A stretch of DNA of 64,000 nt, from assembly GCA_030523645.1 (NCBI GenBank), contig JAUNIB010000003.1, positions 124,001 to 188,000 of the forward strand. Direction: 5' to 3'. How positions within the stretch are numbered: the first letter of the stretch is position 1; each line of letters opens with the position of its first letter. The notes beneath the pieces are model-generated. The model saw only the letters and a list, made by a program, of their open reading frames with translations. It did no database searches and was not told the DNA's origin. Below, piece by piece: positions 17,343 through 25,385 of the stretch. The stretch is from Selenomonadaceae bacterium. Its GTDB lineage: Bacteria > Bacillota > Negativicutes > Selenomonadales > Selenomonadaceae. The position numbers were made by a program, and so were the translations under genes.

Positions 17343-20300
17343 TTATTTATTTGTCCCCTCTGCCGCCATGCTCATCGGCACTTCAGCCCCAGCATACGAC
17401 TTCGCCGCAGACGAAGTCACCTTCACCGCATTCTCCCGGACGGCCTTCACCGCCTCCAGCAGCTTCGTCCGCATATTCGCATCGAACAGATTGCGGAACG
17501 CCACCGGCCGGTCAAAGGGAGCCCGCTGGAGGTCGCCCACATTCTCGATGTAGCCGTTGGCCTCCACATAGCTTATCACCTTACGCACGAAGGCTATCTG
17601 CTTCTGATTCAGCGACTCATCGTTGATGAACTCCGAGAAAGCCTCCATCGCCGCCTCGTGATCCAGCTTGGCAATCTTCCTGATGATGAGACCGAAGGGC
17701 GTATCTCCATACTCTCTCGCGTAGTCCTCCTTCGACCCCAGCTCCTCGGTGAAGACCCGCTCCAGCTCGCCGTAGTCGAGAGCCGTCAGCGCCACATTGT
17801 GAGTCAGCTTGTAGATGGCCAGCATATTGCCGTTCTCGTTCACGAAGCGGTTGACCTTCGCCTTGTAATCCTCGAAGTCATAGCCGCTGTCGATAGTCTG
17901 TCCGCCGGTACTTCCCACCACGGCATCCTTCAGGTCGGTGAAAACTATCGGTCTCTCCTTCACATCAAGGAATTTTATCAGCTCACGCAGCTCCGCCCGC
18001 ACTCTTTCCAGCGACAGTACATCCTTCGCCTCCCAGAAAGCGTCCGTATTAATTTCCTTGATAGTGGGCAGCTTCTCATTGACCTGCGGTATCGTCGTCT
18101 TTTTCTCCAGTGCCGCTGCAATATTCCGGAGATTACTCTGCAGCCGCTTGAAGTTCTTTCCCTCGCCCATCTCCGCCAGGATAAGCCCGTACATGAGATT
18201 GTCAAACCTCTTCGCCGCCTCGTCGTCATCATCCATCGTCACGATGGGCGCGATATACTTCACCAGCTCGCCCTTGTCCGTATCCGACAGGCTCACATAA
18301 GGCTCCGACTGACGGTACTTCTCCACATAGCGAAGCTGCAGCCGCACCGCCACCAGCTCTCTGTTCAGCGCCGACACCTGACCTCGGCAGATATCCACCA
18401 GCTCACTGCGCCAGTTCCGGTACGCCGTCTCGGCATAGTCACTTCCCTGCAGCATAGAGATGAGCCTTATCCGCTTGGCGAAGATACTCTCCGTCAGCGA
18501 TACTGCCTCATTGCTCTCATAGCCCTCCTTGTGTTCGCGGAAGAACTCGAAGTTGCTGCAATAGTCGAAGATGAGGAACCACCGCTTCCCGGTGTACTCC
18601 CCCGACTCCTCACTGTTGATGGTATCAATGCAGCTCAAATCTTTGCAGAGGCGGGTACCCCGGCCAATCATCTGCCAGAACTTCGTCTTTGACCGCACCT
18701 TCTTGAAGAAGACGAGATTTACCACCTCCGGCACATCTATGCCCGTGTCCATCATATCTACCGACACGGCGATGTGCGGCACACTCTCCGCCTGCTTGAA
18801 ATCGTCGATTATCGTCTGGGCGTATGAGTCATCACAGATGACCCGCTGAGCAAAAGTCCCCTTGTACTGCGGATACAGCTTGTCAAACCGCTTGATGATG
18901 AACTCCGCATGGCGCTTGTTCTGCGCGAAGATGATGGTCTTCCCCAGCCGGTCGCCGCCGGCCACCTTGATACCGCGCTCCATCAAATCCTGCAGCACAG
19001 TATCAACAGTATCCTCATTGAAGACGAATTTATTCAGTTCCGCCGGGGGAATCTCCTCCGGCAGTCCGCCGTCCTCGGCGAAGTCCTCCTCGAAGCGGGC
19101 CTTGTCCTCCTCCGACAGCTCATCGTAGTCGATTCCTTCCTCCAGGAACTTCAGCTTCACCTCATAGTTGTAGTAGGGCACCAGCACCTTGTCAGCGATA
19201 GCCGTCTCATAGTCATAGGCAAAGGTGGGGACGCCATGCTCCATCTCGAAGAAGTCGTATGTATTCCTGTCCACATCCGTCTTCGGCGTTGCCGTCAGAC
19301 CCACCATATAGGCATCGAAGTAGTCAAAGATAGCCCGATACTTCTTGAAGATGCTCCGATGGCTCTCGTCGATGATGATGAGGTCGAAGTGTGCCGGTGT
19401 AAAAAGCCGCTCCCCGCTCTCATCCTTCTCCCGGTCGATAGCATTCAGCATAGTGGGATAGGTAGAGAAAACAATGCGGGCATTCCGGTCGTCCCGATTG
19501 GTGCAGAGATTGCAGAGGGACATATCCGGCAGATAGTTCTTGAAGTCATCCCTCGCCTGCTTCACCAGTGCCGTCCGGTCGGCGAGGAAAAGGATATTCG
19601 TCACATATCCGCCCCGACTCAGCACATCCGACAGGCTGGCCGCCGTCCTCGTCTTGCCGGTACCGGTGGCCATCACCAGCAGATTGCGGCGTATGCCATC
19701 CGTGATGGAGTCGCAGACCGCCCTGATGGCTTCCTTCTGATAGACCCGGTCGGTTATCCTGTCATCTATCTTTACCGTGTTCAGCTTCTGCTGACTGCCC
19801 CGGCGATTCATCAGCTTCTGCAGGTCATCCCGGCTGAATATGCTGCTCACCGGGCGCTGCGGCCCTGTCGTGTCATCCCAGAAATATGTCTCGAAGCCGT
19901 TGGTGGTGAACATCATCGGACGGCGATTGAATTTCTTTTCCAGACAGTCAGCGTAGAGGACAGCCTGCTTCCGTCCCACATTGGGGTCTTTCGCCGTCTT
20001 CTTCGCTTCCACTACTGCCAGCGGCAGACCATCCCGACCGAACAGCACATAGTCGGCGAAGCCCTCCTGGCCGGATATACCGGCCATATCCTCCACCGGG
20101 TATTCCTCCCGGACATCTGCCTCGCTGCCCTCCAGCTTCCAGCCCAGCTCCTTCAGCTCCACATCTATATACATCTTCCGAGTCTTGAATTCCGATATAT
20201 CCTCCGGATTGAAGCTGCGCTCGGCCTTCTTCTGCTCCTTCTCGGCGGTGAGCTGAGCCGACATGGCCGCTATCTGACGGCGCAGCTTCTCCAGCTCCGC

Positions 20301-20786
20301 TTCCTGCTCGTCCAGCAGGCTCTCCTGCTCCTTTATCTTCCTGGTATCGACCACGACCCGCTCAGCCGGTATCTGCTTCTCGTCGAACTTCCGCTCCTCG
20401 TAGTCCGCTCCGTAGCAGTAGTCAATCCACTGGACGAACTCAAAGAGAGCCTGCAGCGAGGCAAGAGCATTGGTGTCTCCTACGCTCTTCTCCGTGTGGA
20501 CGGAGAGATTGCCCAGCTTCACGATGTAGAGGAGCTTGCCCCATGTGTTGTAGTCCACCGCATAGCGGAAGGATGTCTCATGGATGAGCGCCATGAGGTT
20601 ATCCTTGTAGGGCATATTCATGGTGTTGTCGGCAGCGTAGACCCACTTCACCGCCAGCTCCAGTGCCTTCCGGCAGCCTACGGCGCACATGGCCGGAGAG
20701 GTGCCGTAGACACGCTCCGCCTCTATCGCCGCCGGACCAAACATAGCGTATTCATTTTTCCCTGCCAAAAAGCTAAAATTCGCCAT
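17343..20786 (-). CDS. hsdR: Type I restriction enzyme, R (motor/nuclease) subunit
   Basis: 1147 residues. An N-terminal DUF4145 domain (about 1-130) and a charged coiled coil (150-195) are followed by the HSDR_N nuclease region. That region has a PD-(D/E)xK-like set: D245, then E260-A-K262. The SF2 motor has Walker A MATGTGKT (372-379) and DESH (473-476), with helicase C motifs near IGRGTRLCKD. The C-terminal 350 residues match the EcoEI R-type tail. With HsdM and HsdS it would translocate and cut unmethylated DNA. The start has GAGGAG upstream. It is the last gene of the minus-strand hsdM-hsdS-hsdR set, 38 bases after hsdS, and looks intact. Confidence 0.95.
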   Translation of the reverse strand: MANFSFLAGKNEYAMFGPAAIEAERVYGTSPAMCAVGCRKALELAVKWVYAADNTMNMPYKDNLMALIHETSFRYAVDYNTWGKLLYIVKLGNLSVHTEKSVGDTNALASLQALFEFVQWIDYCYGADYEERKFDEKQIPAERVVVDTRKIKEQESLLDEQEAELEKLRRQIAAMSAQLTAEKEQKKAERSFNPEDISEFKTRKMYIDVELKELGWKLEGSEADVREEYPVEDMAGISGQEGFADYVLFGRDGLPLAVVEAKKTAKDPNVGRKQAVLYADCLEKKFNRRPMMFTTNGFETYFWDDTTGPQRPVSSIFSRDDLQKLMNRRGSQQKLNTVKIDDRITDRVYQKEAIRAVCDSITDGIRRNLLVMATGTGKTRTAASLSDVLSRGGYVTNILFLADRTALVKQARDDFKNYLPDMSLCNLCTNRDDRNARIVFSTYPTMLNAIDREKDESGERLFTPAHFDLIIIDESHRSIFKKYRAIFDYFDAYMVGLTATPKTDVDRNTYDFFEMEHGVPTFAYDYETAIADKVLVPYYNYEVKLKFLEEGIDYDELSEEDKARFEEDFAEDGGLPEEIPPAELNKFVFNEDTVDTVLQDLMERGIKVAGGDRLGKTIIFAQNKRHAEFIIKRFDKLYPQYKGTFAQRVICDDSYAQTIIDDFKQAESVPHIAVSVDMMDTGIDVPEVVNLVFFKKVRSKTKFWQMIGRGTRLCKDLSCIDTINSEESGEYTGKRWFLIFDYCSNFEFFREHKEGYESNEAVSLTESIFAKRIRLISMLQGSDYAETAYRNWRSELVDICRGQVSALNRELVAVRLQLRYVEKYRQSEPYVSLSDTDKGELVKYIAPIVTMDDDDEAAKRFDNLMYGLILAEMGEGKNFKRLQSNLRNIAAALEKKTTIPQVNEKLPTIKEINTDAFWEAKDVLSLERVRAELRELIKFLDVKERPIVFTDLKDAVVGSTGGQTIDSGYDFEDYKAKVNRFVNENGNMLAIYKLTHNVALTALDYGELERVFTEELGSKEDYAREYGDTPFGLIIRKIAKLDHEAAMEAFSEFINDESLNQKQIAFVRKVISYVEANGYIENVGDLQRAPFDRPVAFRNLFDANMRTKLLEAVKAVRENAVKVTSSAAKSYAGAEVPMSMAAEGTNK

Positions 20787-20824
20787 GACAAATGCTCCTC
20801 TGATTGATTATTAAAGGGATAGGG

Positions 20825-22006
20825 TTAGCCGAAATACTTCTGCATCAAGCTGTCGAATAACAGCTGGGTTTCATCGAGAGCCTTCTGAACGGAGGCTTTG
20901 GATTTGTTGACTTGGTGGACGAAGCCTGCGAATTGGTTTTGAGCTTCTATTGGAACATCATATACTTTCATTTTTGCTAAGCCAGAAATTGTTAAAGCTG
21001 CATAGGCTGTCCCTGTCGACATCTGTTTCTTATACTCAGCAATCAGATTTCCCAACAGTATTTTCATATACATGGAATTGAATCTTTGAGAACCATCAAC
21101 TCTAATCAGATTTCCATCCTTATAATAAAAATCTTTCTTTCCATCGACAATCCAAATAACACCAATAGTTCCAACGGCCGATACCAGTAAATCGCCAACT
21201 TTAGGAACACCATACTTCTGTTTTATCTCAGCATACCGTTCTTCAGTAATATAAAATTCCGTAGAAACAATATTCCCCTTTGATAGTTCAACTATTTCTT
21301 TAGTTCTATAAAAGGGTACTCCCTCCGAAACATAGTCCCTCTCGAATATACGCTTACTTGACCCAATTACTGTCAATGCTCCCAATTCAACCATATTCCA
21401 CCCTTTGGGATTATTTATAGGATCCCCAAACATCTCGACAAATCGAGCTTTGATGAGGTCGTCCAGCTTTTGAAGTTCTTGCTTACGCCATTTAATTAGT
21501 TTTTCCGTACATCGCATTATATCTATAATATATTTTTGTTTCTGAATAGAAATTCTGGGAATTTCATACTTCAAAAACTTTTCTTGATTCAAATGAGCTA
21601 TCGTGCAACCAACCTTAATCTGCTCAATAAAACGGGCAAAATGATTACTTCTCAAAGCGAAAACTAAAAATTCAGGAATTAGCTCATCTGGATTTTTAGG
21701 ACGCACAACAAATACACCACTATTTAATGTTGCAGGTTTATCCAATTCATGAACAATAGCAACCTTTCCTATTGTTCCATCTTTAGTTACTAAAACATCA
21801 TCATTTTTTAGCTGAATATGCTCATCCTGATCATATCTATCTTTTGTTACATAGTGACAGTGCTCAAAATCTATGAGTCCGTCCGAAAAATCAACTCCAG
21901 TTACAAGAAAATAATCTCCAGAATCAAGATATTCAGCTTTTGTTAAGCCTTGCCAGCCAATTCTTGCATGCAAGCTACATGCATTAGAAATAGTTTGTTT
22001 TTCCAT
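20825..22006 (-). CDS. hsdS: Type I restriction enzyme, S (specificity) subunit
   Basis: 393 residues in the usual two-repeat layout: target-recognition domain 1 (about 1-150), conserved helix (about 150-190, ending KLDDLIKARFVEMFGDP), target-recognition domain 2 (190-350) and a second conserved helix to the end (SLMQKYFG). The two recognition domains are clearly more AT-rich than hsdR and hsdM, as expected of exchangeable specificity genes acquired horizontally. It dictates the DNA target of both methylation and cleavage. No partial second hsdS or recombinase gene is seen nearby, so no obvious inversion switch. Confidence 0.92.
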   Translation of the reverse strand: MEKQTISNACSLHARIGWQGLTKAEYLDSGDYFLVTGVDFSDGLIDFEHCHYVTKDRYDQDEHIQLKNDDVLVTKDGTIGKVAIVHELDKPATLNSGVFVVRPKNPDELIPEFLVFALRSNHFARFIEQIKVGCTIAHLNQEKFLKYEIPRISIQKQKYIIDIMRCTEKLIKWRKQELQKLDDLIKARFVEMFGDPINNPKGWNMVELGALTVIGSSKRIFERDYVSEGVPFYRTKEIVELSKGNIVSTEFYITEERYAEIKQKYGVPKVGDLLVSAVGTIGVIWIVDGKKDFYYKDGNLIRVDGSQRFNSMYMKILLGNLIAEYKKQMSTGTAYAALTISGLAKMKVYDVPIEAQNQFAGFVHQVNKSKASVQKALDETQLLFDSLMQKYFG

Positions 22007-22095
22007 TTCCCATCATCCCTACAAATCTGGATTTATTTCATCGTTACCGTTCAATGTGTATTGATTGCCTCAACGATTGCACGCCACCCGCCAAA

Positions 22096-22210
22096 GGCTC
22101 CCCTGTAGGGGAGCTGGCGCCGTAGGCGACTGAGGGGTGACAGTTAAGCCCATTCTTCTTTTCACCCCTCCGACCTCGCTGCGCTCGGCCACCTCCCCTA
22201 AATGGGAGGC
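22096..22210. repeat. Family A repeat, copy A5, between hsdM and hsdS
   Basis: A complete 115-base copy with arms CTCCCCTGTAGGGGAG and CTCCCCTAAATGGGAG. It is followed by a truncated family C start (TTGTGGGGGCTTGCCG near 22238). It sits within the hsd operon, adding about 330 bases of spacer. Confidence 0.85.
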
Positions 22211-22294
22211 TTTCTATGGTTTGCACCGGCCTTACCATTGTGGGGGCTTGCCGACCTATTAACCTCAACACGGGATTCTTTATAAATTCCCTAA

Positions 22295-22323
22295 AGATTT
22301 TCCACACACTGTGTGGAAAATCT
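22295..22323. promoter_or_regulatory. Perfect 14-base inverted repeat containing two opposed DnaA-box-like sites
   Basis: AGATTTTCCACACA and its exact complement flank a single central C. Each arm contains TTTTCCACA, which fits the relaxed DnaA-box consensus TTWTNCACA. It lies ten bases past the hsdM stop. It may be an unusual terminator or a protein-binding operator; there is no T tract. Confidence 0.5.
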
Positions 22324-22333
22324 CCGTTTAACA

Positions 22334-23875
22334 TCACACGCCCAGCAGTCTCTCCAGCTCTTCCATTTCCTTGCCGATCTCCAGCTCTATCTCCCGGATG
22401 TTGGCCATGATTTCCTCGGTGGGCGGGTACTCTACCGCCACATATTCCACTTCTTTGTACTTGTTGATGCTCAGGTCATAGTCGTTGGCGGCTATCTCGT
22501 CCTTCGGCACGAGGAAGGATTTATCCGTCCGCTTCCGGTCGTTCTCGGCGGCAAGATTGCCAAATCTCTCTATGATGTCGGGGATATCGTTCTCCGCTAC
22601 CTCCGAGCGCTTGTCATCCAGACTGAATCCGTCGGCTGTCATGTCGTAGAACCACACTTTGTCCGTGCCGCCGTGGCCCGTCCTGGTGAATACCAGCACG
22701 GCGGTGGAGACTCCGGCGTAGGGCTTGAACACACCGGAGGGCATGGAGATGACTGCCCGCAACTGATGATTCTCCACCAGCTCCCGGCGAAAGGCCTTGT
22801 GGGATTTCGACGAGCCGAAGAGTACACCGTCCGGCACGATGCAGGCACACTGTCCGCCCATTTTCAGCAAGCGGAGGAACAGAGCCACGAAGAGCAGCTC
22901 CGTCTTTTTCGTGTTGCCGGTGACGGCCTTCAGGTCGTCGTTGATGCTCTCGGCGTCTACCGTTCCCTTGAAGGGTGGGTTGGCCAGCACCATCGTATAT
23001 TTGCTGCTGATGTCGTTTGATTTCGATACGCTGTCCTTGTAGTCTATCTCCGGCTTCGTGATGGAGTGGAGCATGAGGTTCATGGCAGAGATACGGAGCA
23101 TCGTCCGGTCGGTATCAAAGCCGGTGAAGGACTCACCGGCGAATCTCTCCCACTGCTCGGAGGTCATGTCGTCCTCATATTTCCCGCGGATGAACTCCGC
23201 CGCAGAGACGAGGAATCCGGCGGTGCCGCAGGCCGGATCGCAGATAATGTCGTCCGGGGTGGGCTGCAGGAGCTGTACCATCATCTCGCGGATGTGCTTC
23301 GGGGTGCGGAACTGTCCGTTCTGACCGGCGGTAGCCAGCTTGCCAAGCATATACTCGTAGAGGTCGCCCTGCATATCCAGTCCGGCGAGGTCATGCTCGT
23401 AGAGGTCATCCAGTCCCGTGATAATCTTCTGCAGGACCTGCGGGGTCGGGATGAGGAACATGGCGTCGCTCATGTAGCGGGCAAAGGCAGTGTCCTCATC
23501 ATGGACGACGGAGCCGTCAGCCGTCGGCTCTATCATCTCACCGGTGGGAGTGAAGTCCGGCAGCTTGCCGTACTTCATGGCCTTGATGGCCGGGAACAGG
23601 CGACGGCTCATGGTATCGAAGATGTCCGATGGGTGGCTGTACTTGAATTTGCTCCAGCGCATTGACTGACCGATGGGAGTCTGGGGGAATATCCGCGGCT
23701 GCTTCTCGCCGGTGTCATTCTCAAATTCTTCTGCGCCCAGCTCCTTCTCATCCAGTGAGCGGATGAACATGAGGTAGGTCAGCTGCTCGATGACGGTGAG
23801 TGGATTGGAGATGCCTCCTGCCCATATATCTGTCCAAATTTTGTCGATTTTATTCTTTATTGCTCCGGTAATCAA
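22334..23875 (-). CDS. hsdM: Type I restriction enzyme, M (adenine methylase) subunit
   Basis: 513 residues. The N-terminal HsdM helical domain (about 1-150) is followed by an N6-adenine methylase with the SAM-binding motif DPACGTAGF (213-221) and the catalytic motif NPPF (299-302). The start is TTG at 23875, with AGGAGG eight bases upstream; no ATG is available near. It methylates the host at sites chosen by HsdS. It is first in the hsd set; the 327 bases between it and hsdS hold a palindrome and repeat A5, so hsdS and hsdR might have their own promoter. Confidence 0.95.
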   Translation of the reverse strand: MITGAIKNKIDKIWTDIWAGGISNPLTVIEQLTYLMFIRSLDEKELGAEEFENDTGEKQPRIFPQTPIGQSMRWSKFKYSHPSDIFDTMSRRLFPAIKAMKYGKLPDFTPTGEMIEPTADGSVVHDEDTAFARYMSDAMFLIPTPQVLQKIITGLDDLYEHDLAGLDMQGDLYEYMLGKLATAGQNGQFRTPKHIREMMVQLLQPTPDDIICDPACGTAGFLVSAAEFIRGKYEDDMTSEQWERFAGESFTGFDTDRTMLRISAMNLMLHSITKPEIDYKDSVSKSNDISSKYTMVLANPPFKGTVDAESINDDLKAVTGNTKKTELLFVALFLRLLKMGGQCACIVPDGVLFGSSKSHKAFRRELVENHQLRAVISMPSGVFKPYAGVSTAVLVFTRTGHGGTDKVWFYDMTADGFSLDDKRSEVAENDIPDIIERFGNLAAENDRKRTDKSFLVPKDEIAANDYDLSINKYKEVEYVAVEYPPTEEIMANIREIELEIGKEMEELERLLGV

Positions 23876-23936
23876 TGCCGTATCCTCCTGTCAAAAGAGT
23901 CTTTCTCTTAGCTTTCAGCTTTCTACTCTTAACCTT

Positions 23937-24068
23937 TTATAATTCTCTGCTCAGTCCGATAATCCTGCAAATCCCTCCGCTTTTCCTAAAACATCCTTTG
24001 CGGTCCAGCCCGCCTGTGTCAAATTCTAGCAGTATCGTTGTCCCAAAAGGTGTCCATTTAGGCAACAT
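23937..24068 (-). CDS. Possible 43-residue ORF upstream of hsdM
   Basis: From an ATG at 24068 with GGAG five bases upstream, the frame reads 43 codons to TAA. The sequence is not low-complexity: MLPKWTPFGTTILLEF, then DTGGLDRKGCFRKSGG with two further cysteines. The frame stays open upstream for 22 more codons to a stop. No family was recognised. It lies in the leader region of hsdM on the same strand and may be a remnant or leader peptide, or chance. Confidence 0.3.
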   Translation of the reverse strand: MLPKWTPFGTTILLEFDTGGLDRKGCFRKSGGICRIIGLSREL

Positions 24069-24164
24069 TTTCTCTCCGACGGGCAAACAGAACGAATCGT
24101 CTATTAATAGACAAATTGAATGTCCACCAAGGCAGCATTATGTAATCCTTTACTGAGTATAGGT

Positions 24165-24380
24165 GACTCCCCTCCAGGTGTGCATGAGCACTTAATGAGC
24201 CAAAGGCGAATTTAGTGCGAGCCAGGCAAACTGCTTAGTGATATCCGAGCAAAGCGACGGATGAACTTAGCATGTTTGTAGGAGTTGGCGCCGAAGGCGA
24301 CTGAGGGGTGACAGTAAAACACATCCGTCTATTTACCCCTCCGCTTCGCTGCGCTCAGCACCTCCCCTATAGGGGAGGCT
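24165..24380. repeat. Family A repeat, copy A6, split by family E
   Basis: The left arm CTCCCCTCCAGG is interrupted by E2 and resumes as GGAGTTGGCGCCGAAGGCG. Joining the flanks restores a CTCCCCTCCAGGGGAG hairpin. The rest is a normal family A copy ending in CTCCCCTATAGGGGAG. Confidence 0.8.
24179..24280 (+). mobile_element. Family E two-arm hairpin element, copy E2
   Basis: 102 bases in plus orientation, about 90% like E1 and E3. It has a three-base longer first loop (GCC AAA GGC instead of GC TT GC). It is inserted after CAGG in the stem of A6, with no clear target duplication. Confidence 0.75.
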
Positions 24381-24400
24381 TCAACCGATTCATCTCCATA

Positions 24401-24609
24401 GGCTCCCATTTAGGGGAGCTGGCGCCGAAGGCGACTGAGGGGTGACAGTATAGACTTACCGTTGTATGGGCTTGCCGCAGCAAGCCCGCTGTCGGACAAA
24501 GGATATCCCTTATTCGGGTCGCCTGCGGGCGACCCCTACAGGCACCCGTACGATCCATACAGGCACCCCTCCGACCTCGCTGCGCTCGGCACCTCCTATA
24601 TGGGAGGCT
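24401..24609. repeat. Family A repeat, copy A7, carrying a family C insert
   Basis: Same plan as A1: left arm, GGCGCCGAAGGCG, GAGGGGT, then C3 and extra bases, then CACCCCTCCG and a shortened right arm. Confidence 0.8.
24463..24540. repeat. Family C MITE-like element, copy C3
   Basis: 78 bases with TGTATGGG (one change) and CCCCTACA ends, at the same position within its host A element as C1. Confidence 0.8.
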
Positions 24610-24629
24610 TCAAATCCTGCACTACATCA

Positions 24630-24660
24630 AAGGGAGGCTGCTCATCGAGCAGCCTCCCTT
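24630..24660 (-). terminator. Terminator hairpin after the toxin gene
   Basis: A 14-base perfect stem (AAGGGAGGCTGCTC) with loop ATC, the same core as at 17296 and 25331. It lies 36 bases past the toxin stop on the minus strand. Confidence 0.7.
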
Positions 24661-24695
24661 ATTTACATTCCTATATTCAGCAATATAATCTTCAA

Positions 24696-24953
24696 TTACT
24701 CATAATGCCCCATACACGAGGCAATCGTCAAAGCTCCGTCCTTTTCACGATAAACCAGTCGATTGCTGTGGTCAATACGGCGGCTCCACCAGCCGCTGAG
24801 ATTCCCTCGAAGCGGTTCCGGCTTTCCTATACCCTCATAAGGATGTCTTTGGGCATCCTTGATTAGCTCATTAATTTTCTTCAGAGTATTCTTGTCTTTC
24901 GTCAGCCACTCACAGTATTCCTGCCATGCAGTTTCTCTCCACAACAGCTCCAT
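24696..24953 (-). CDS. yoeB: YoeB/Txe-family mRNA interferase toxin
   Basis: 85 residues, the full length of the family. The RelE/YoeB fold is recognisable from AWQEYCEWLTKD, the GIGKPEPLRGNLSGWWSRRI segment and the C-terminal HY residues. YoeB toxins cut mRNA in the ribosomal A site. The gene begins five bases after the antitoxin stop, so both form a two-gene operon with the antitoxin first. It lies between the restriction system and a MATE exporter, flanked by repeats, as usual for accessory stabilising modules. Confidence 0.92.
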   Translation of the reverse strand: MELLWRETAWQEYCEWLTKDKNTLKKINELIKDAQRHPYEGIGKPEPLRGNLSGWWSRRIDHSNRLVYREKDGALTIASCMGHYE

Positions 24954-24958
24954 GGGCG

Positions 24959-25219
24959 TTACACCTCAATAAGGTCATGCTGGACGAGCTTCACTGTACC
25001 ATTTTCGATTCCCTTTATTATTTTTTCCAGATGAGCCATGTTTTCCTTGCTGTAAAACGGGTCAGCCGTAATCTCGAAAGGAATCCTCTTTTCACGGCTC
25101 ACCTTTGTCGCAAACATAGTCAAAACAGAGGTCATCGTCAGTCCCATTTGCTGACAAGTTTCTTCAAAAGACTGCTTTATTGCTGTATCAAGTCTGAAAT
25201 TCACCATTGCCTGTGCCAT
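24959..25219 (-). CDS. RelB/DinJ-type antitoxin
   Basis: 86 residues from the ATG at 25219, which fits the family start (MAQAMVNFRLD) and lies ten bases after AGGAG. An ATG at 25225 is the alternative; the frame opens at 25243. The N-terminus is a ribbon-helix-helix DNA-binding motif (VNFRLDTAIKQSFEETCQQMGL). The C-terminal part should wrap the YoeB toxin. RelB/DinJ antitoxins usually pair with RelE or YafQ; pairing with YoeB-type toxins is less standard. Autoregulation is expected from the family. Confidence 0.85.
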   Translation of the reverse strand: MAQAMVNFRLDTAIKQSFEETCQQMGLTMTSVLTMFATKVSREKRIPFEITADPFYSKENMAHLEKIIKGIENGTVKLVQHDLIEV

Positions 25220-25330
25220 AATCATCACGCTCCTGTAAAGCATTATACATCGTTAGTAAATAAAAGTCTATACAGAGCTTTCATCCTCTCGCAGCATAAC
25301 AGTTACTATAACTGATGGCTCGTACCACAC

Positions 25331-25369
25331 AAAACAGGGAGGCTGCTCATCGAGCAGCCTCCCTGTTTT
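25331..25369 (-). terminator. Terminator after the MATE gene
   Basis: A perfect 18-base stem (AAAACAGGGAGGCTGCTC) with loop ATC, flanked by A/T runs on both sides, so bidirectional. Third copy of this hairpin in 8 kb. Confidence 0.8.
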
Positions 25370-25385
25370 ATTCATTGCTATTCTA

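Noticed and set aside
22295-22323. Replication origin at the DnaA-box-like palindrome
   Set aside because: Only one inverted pair, no cluster of boxes, no dnaA or dnaN and no AT-rich unwinding region nearby.
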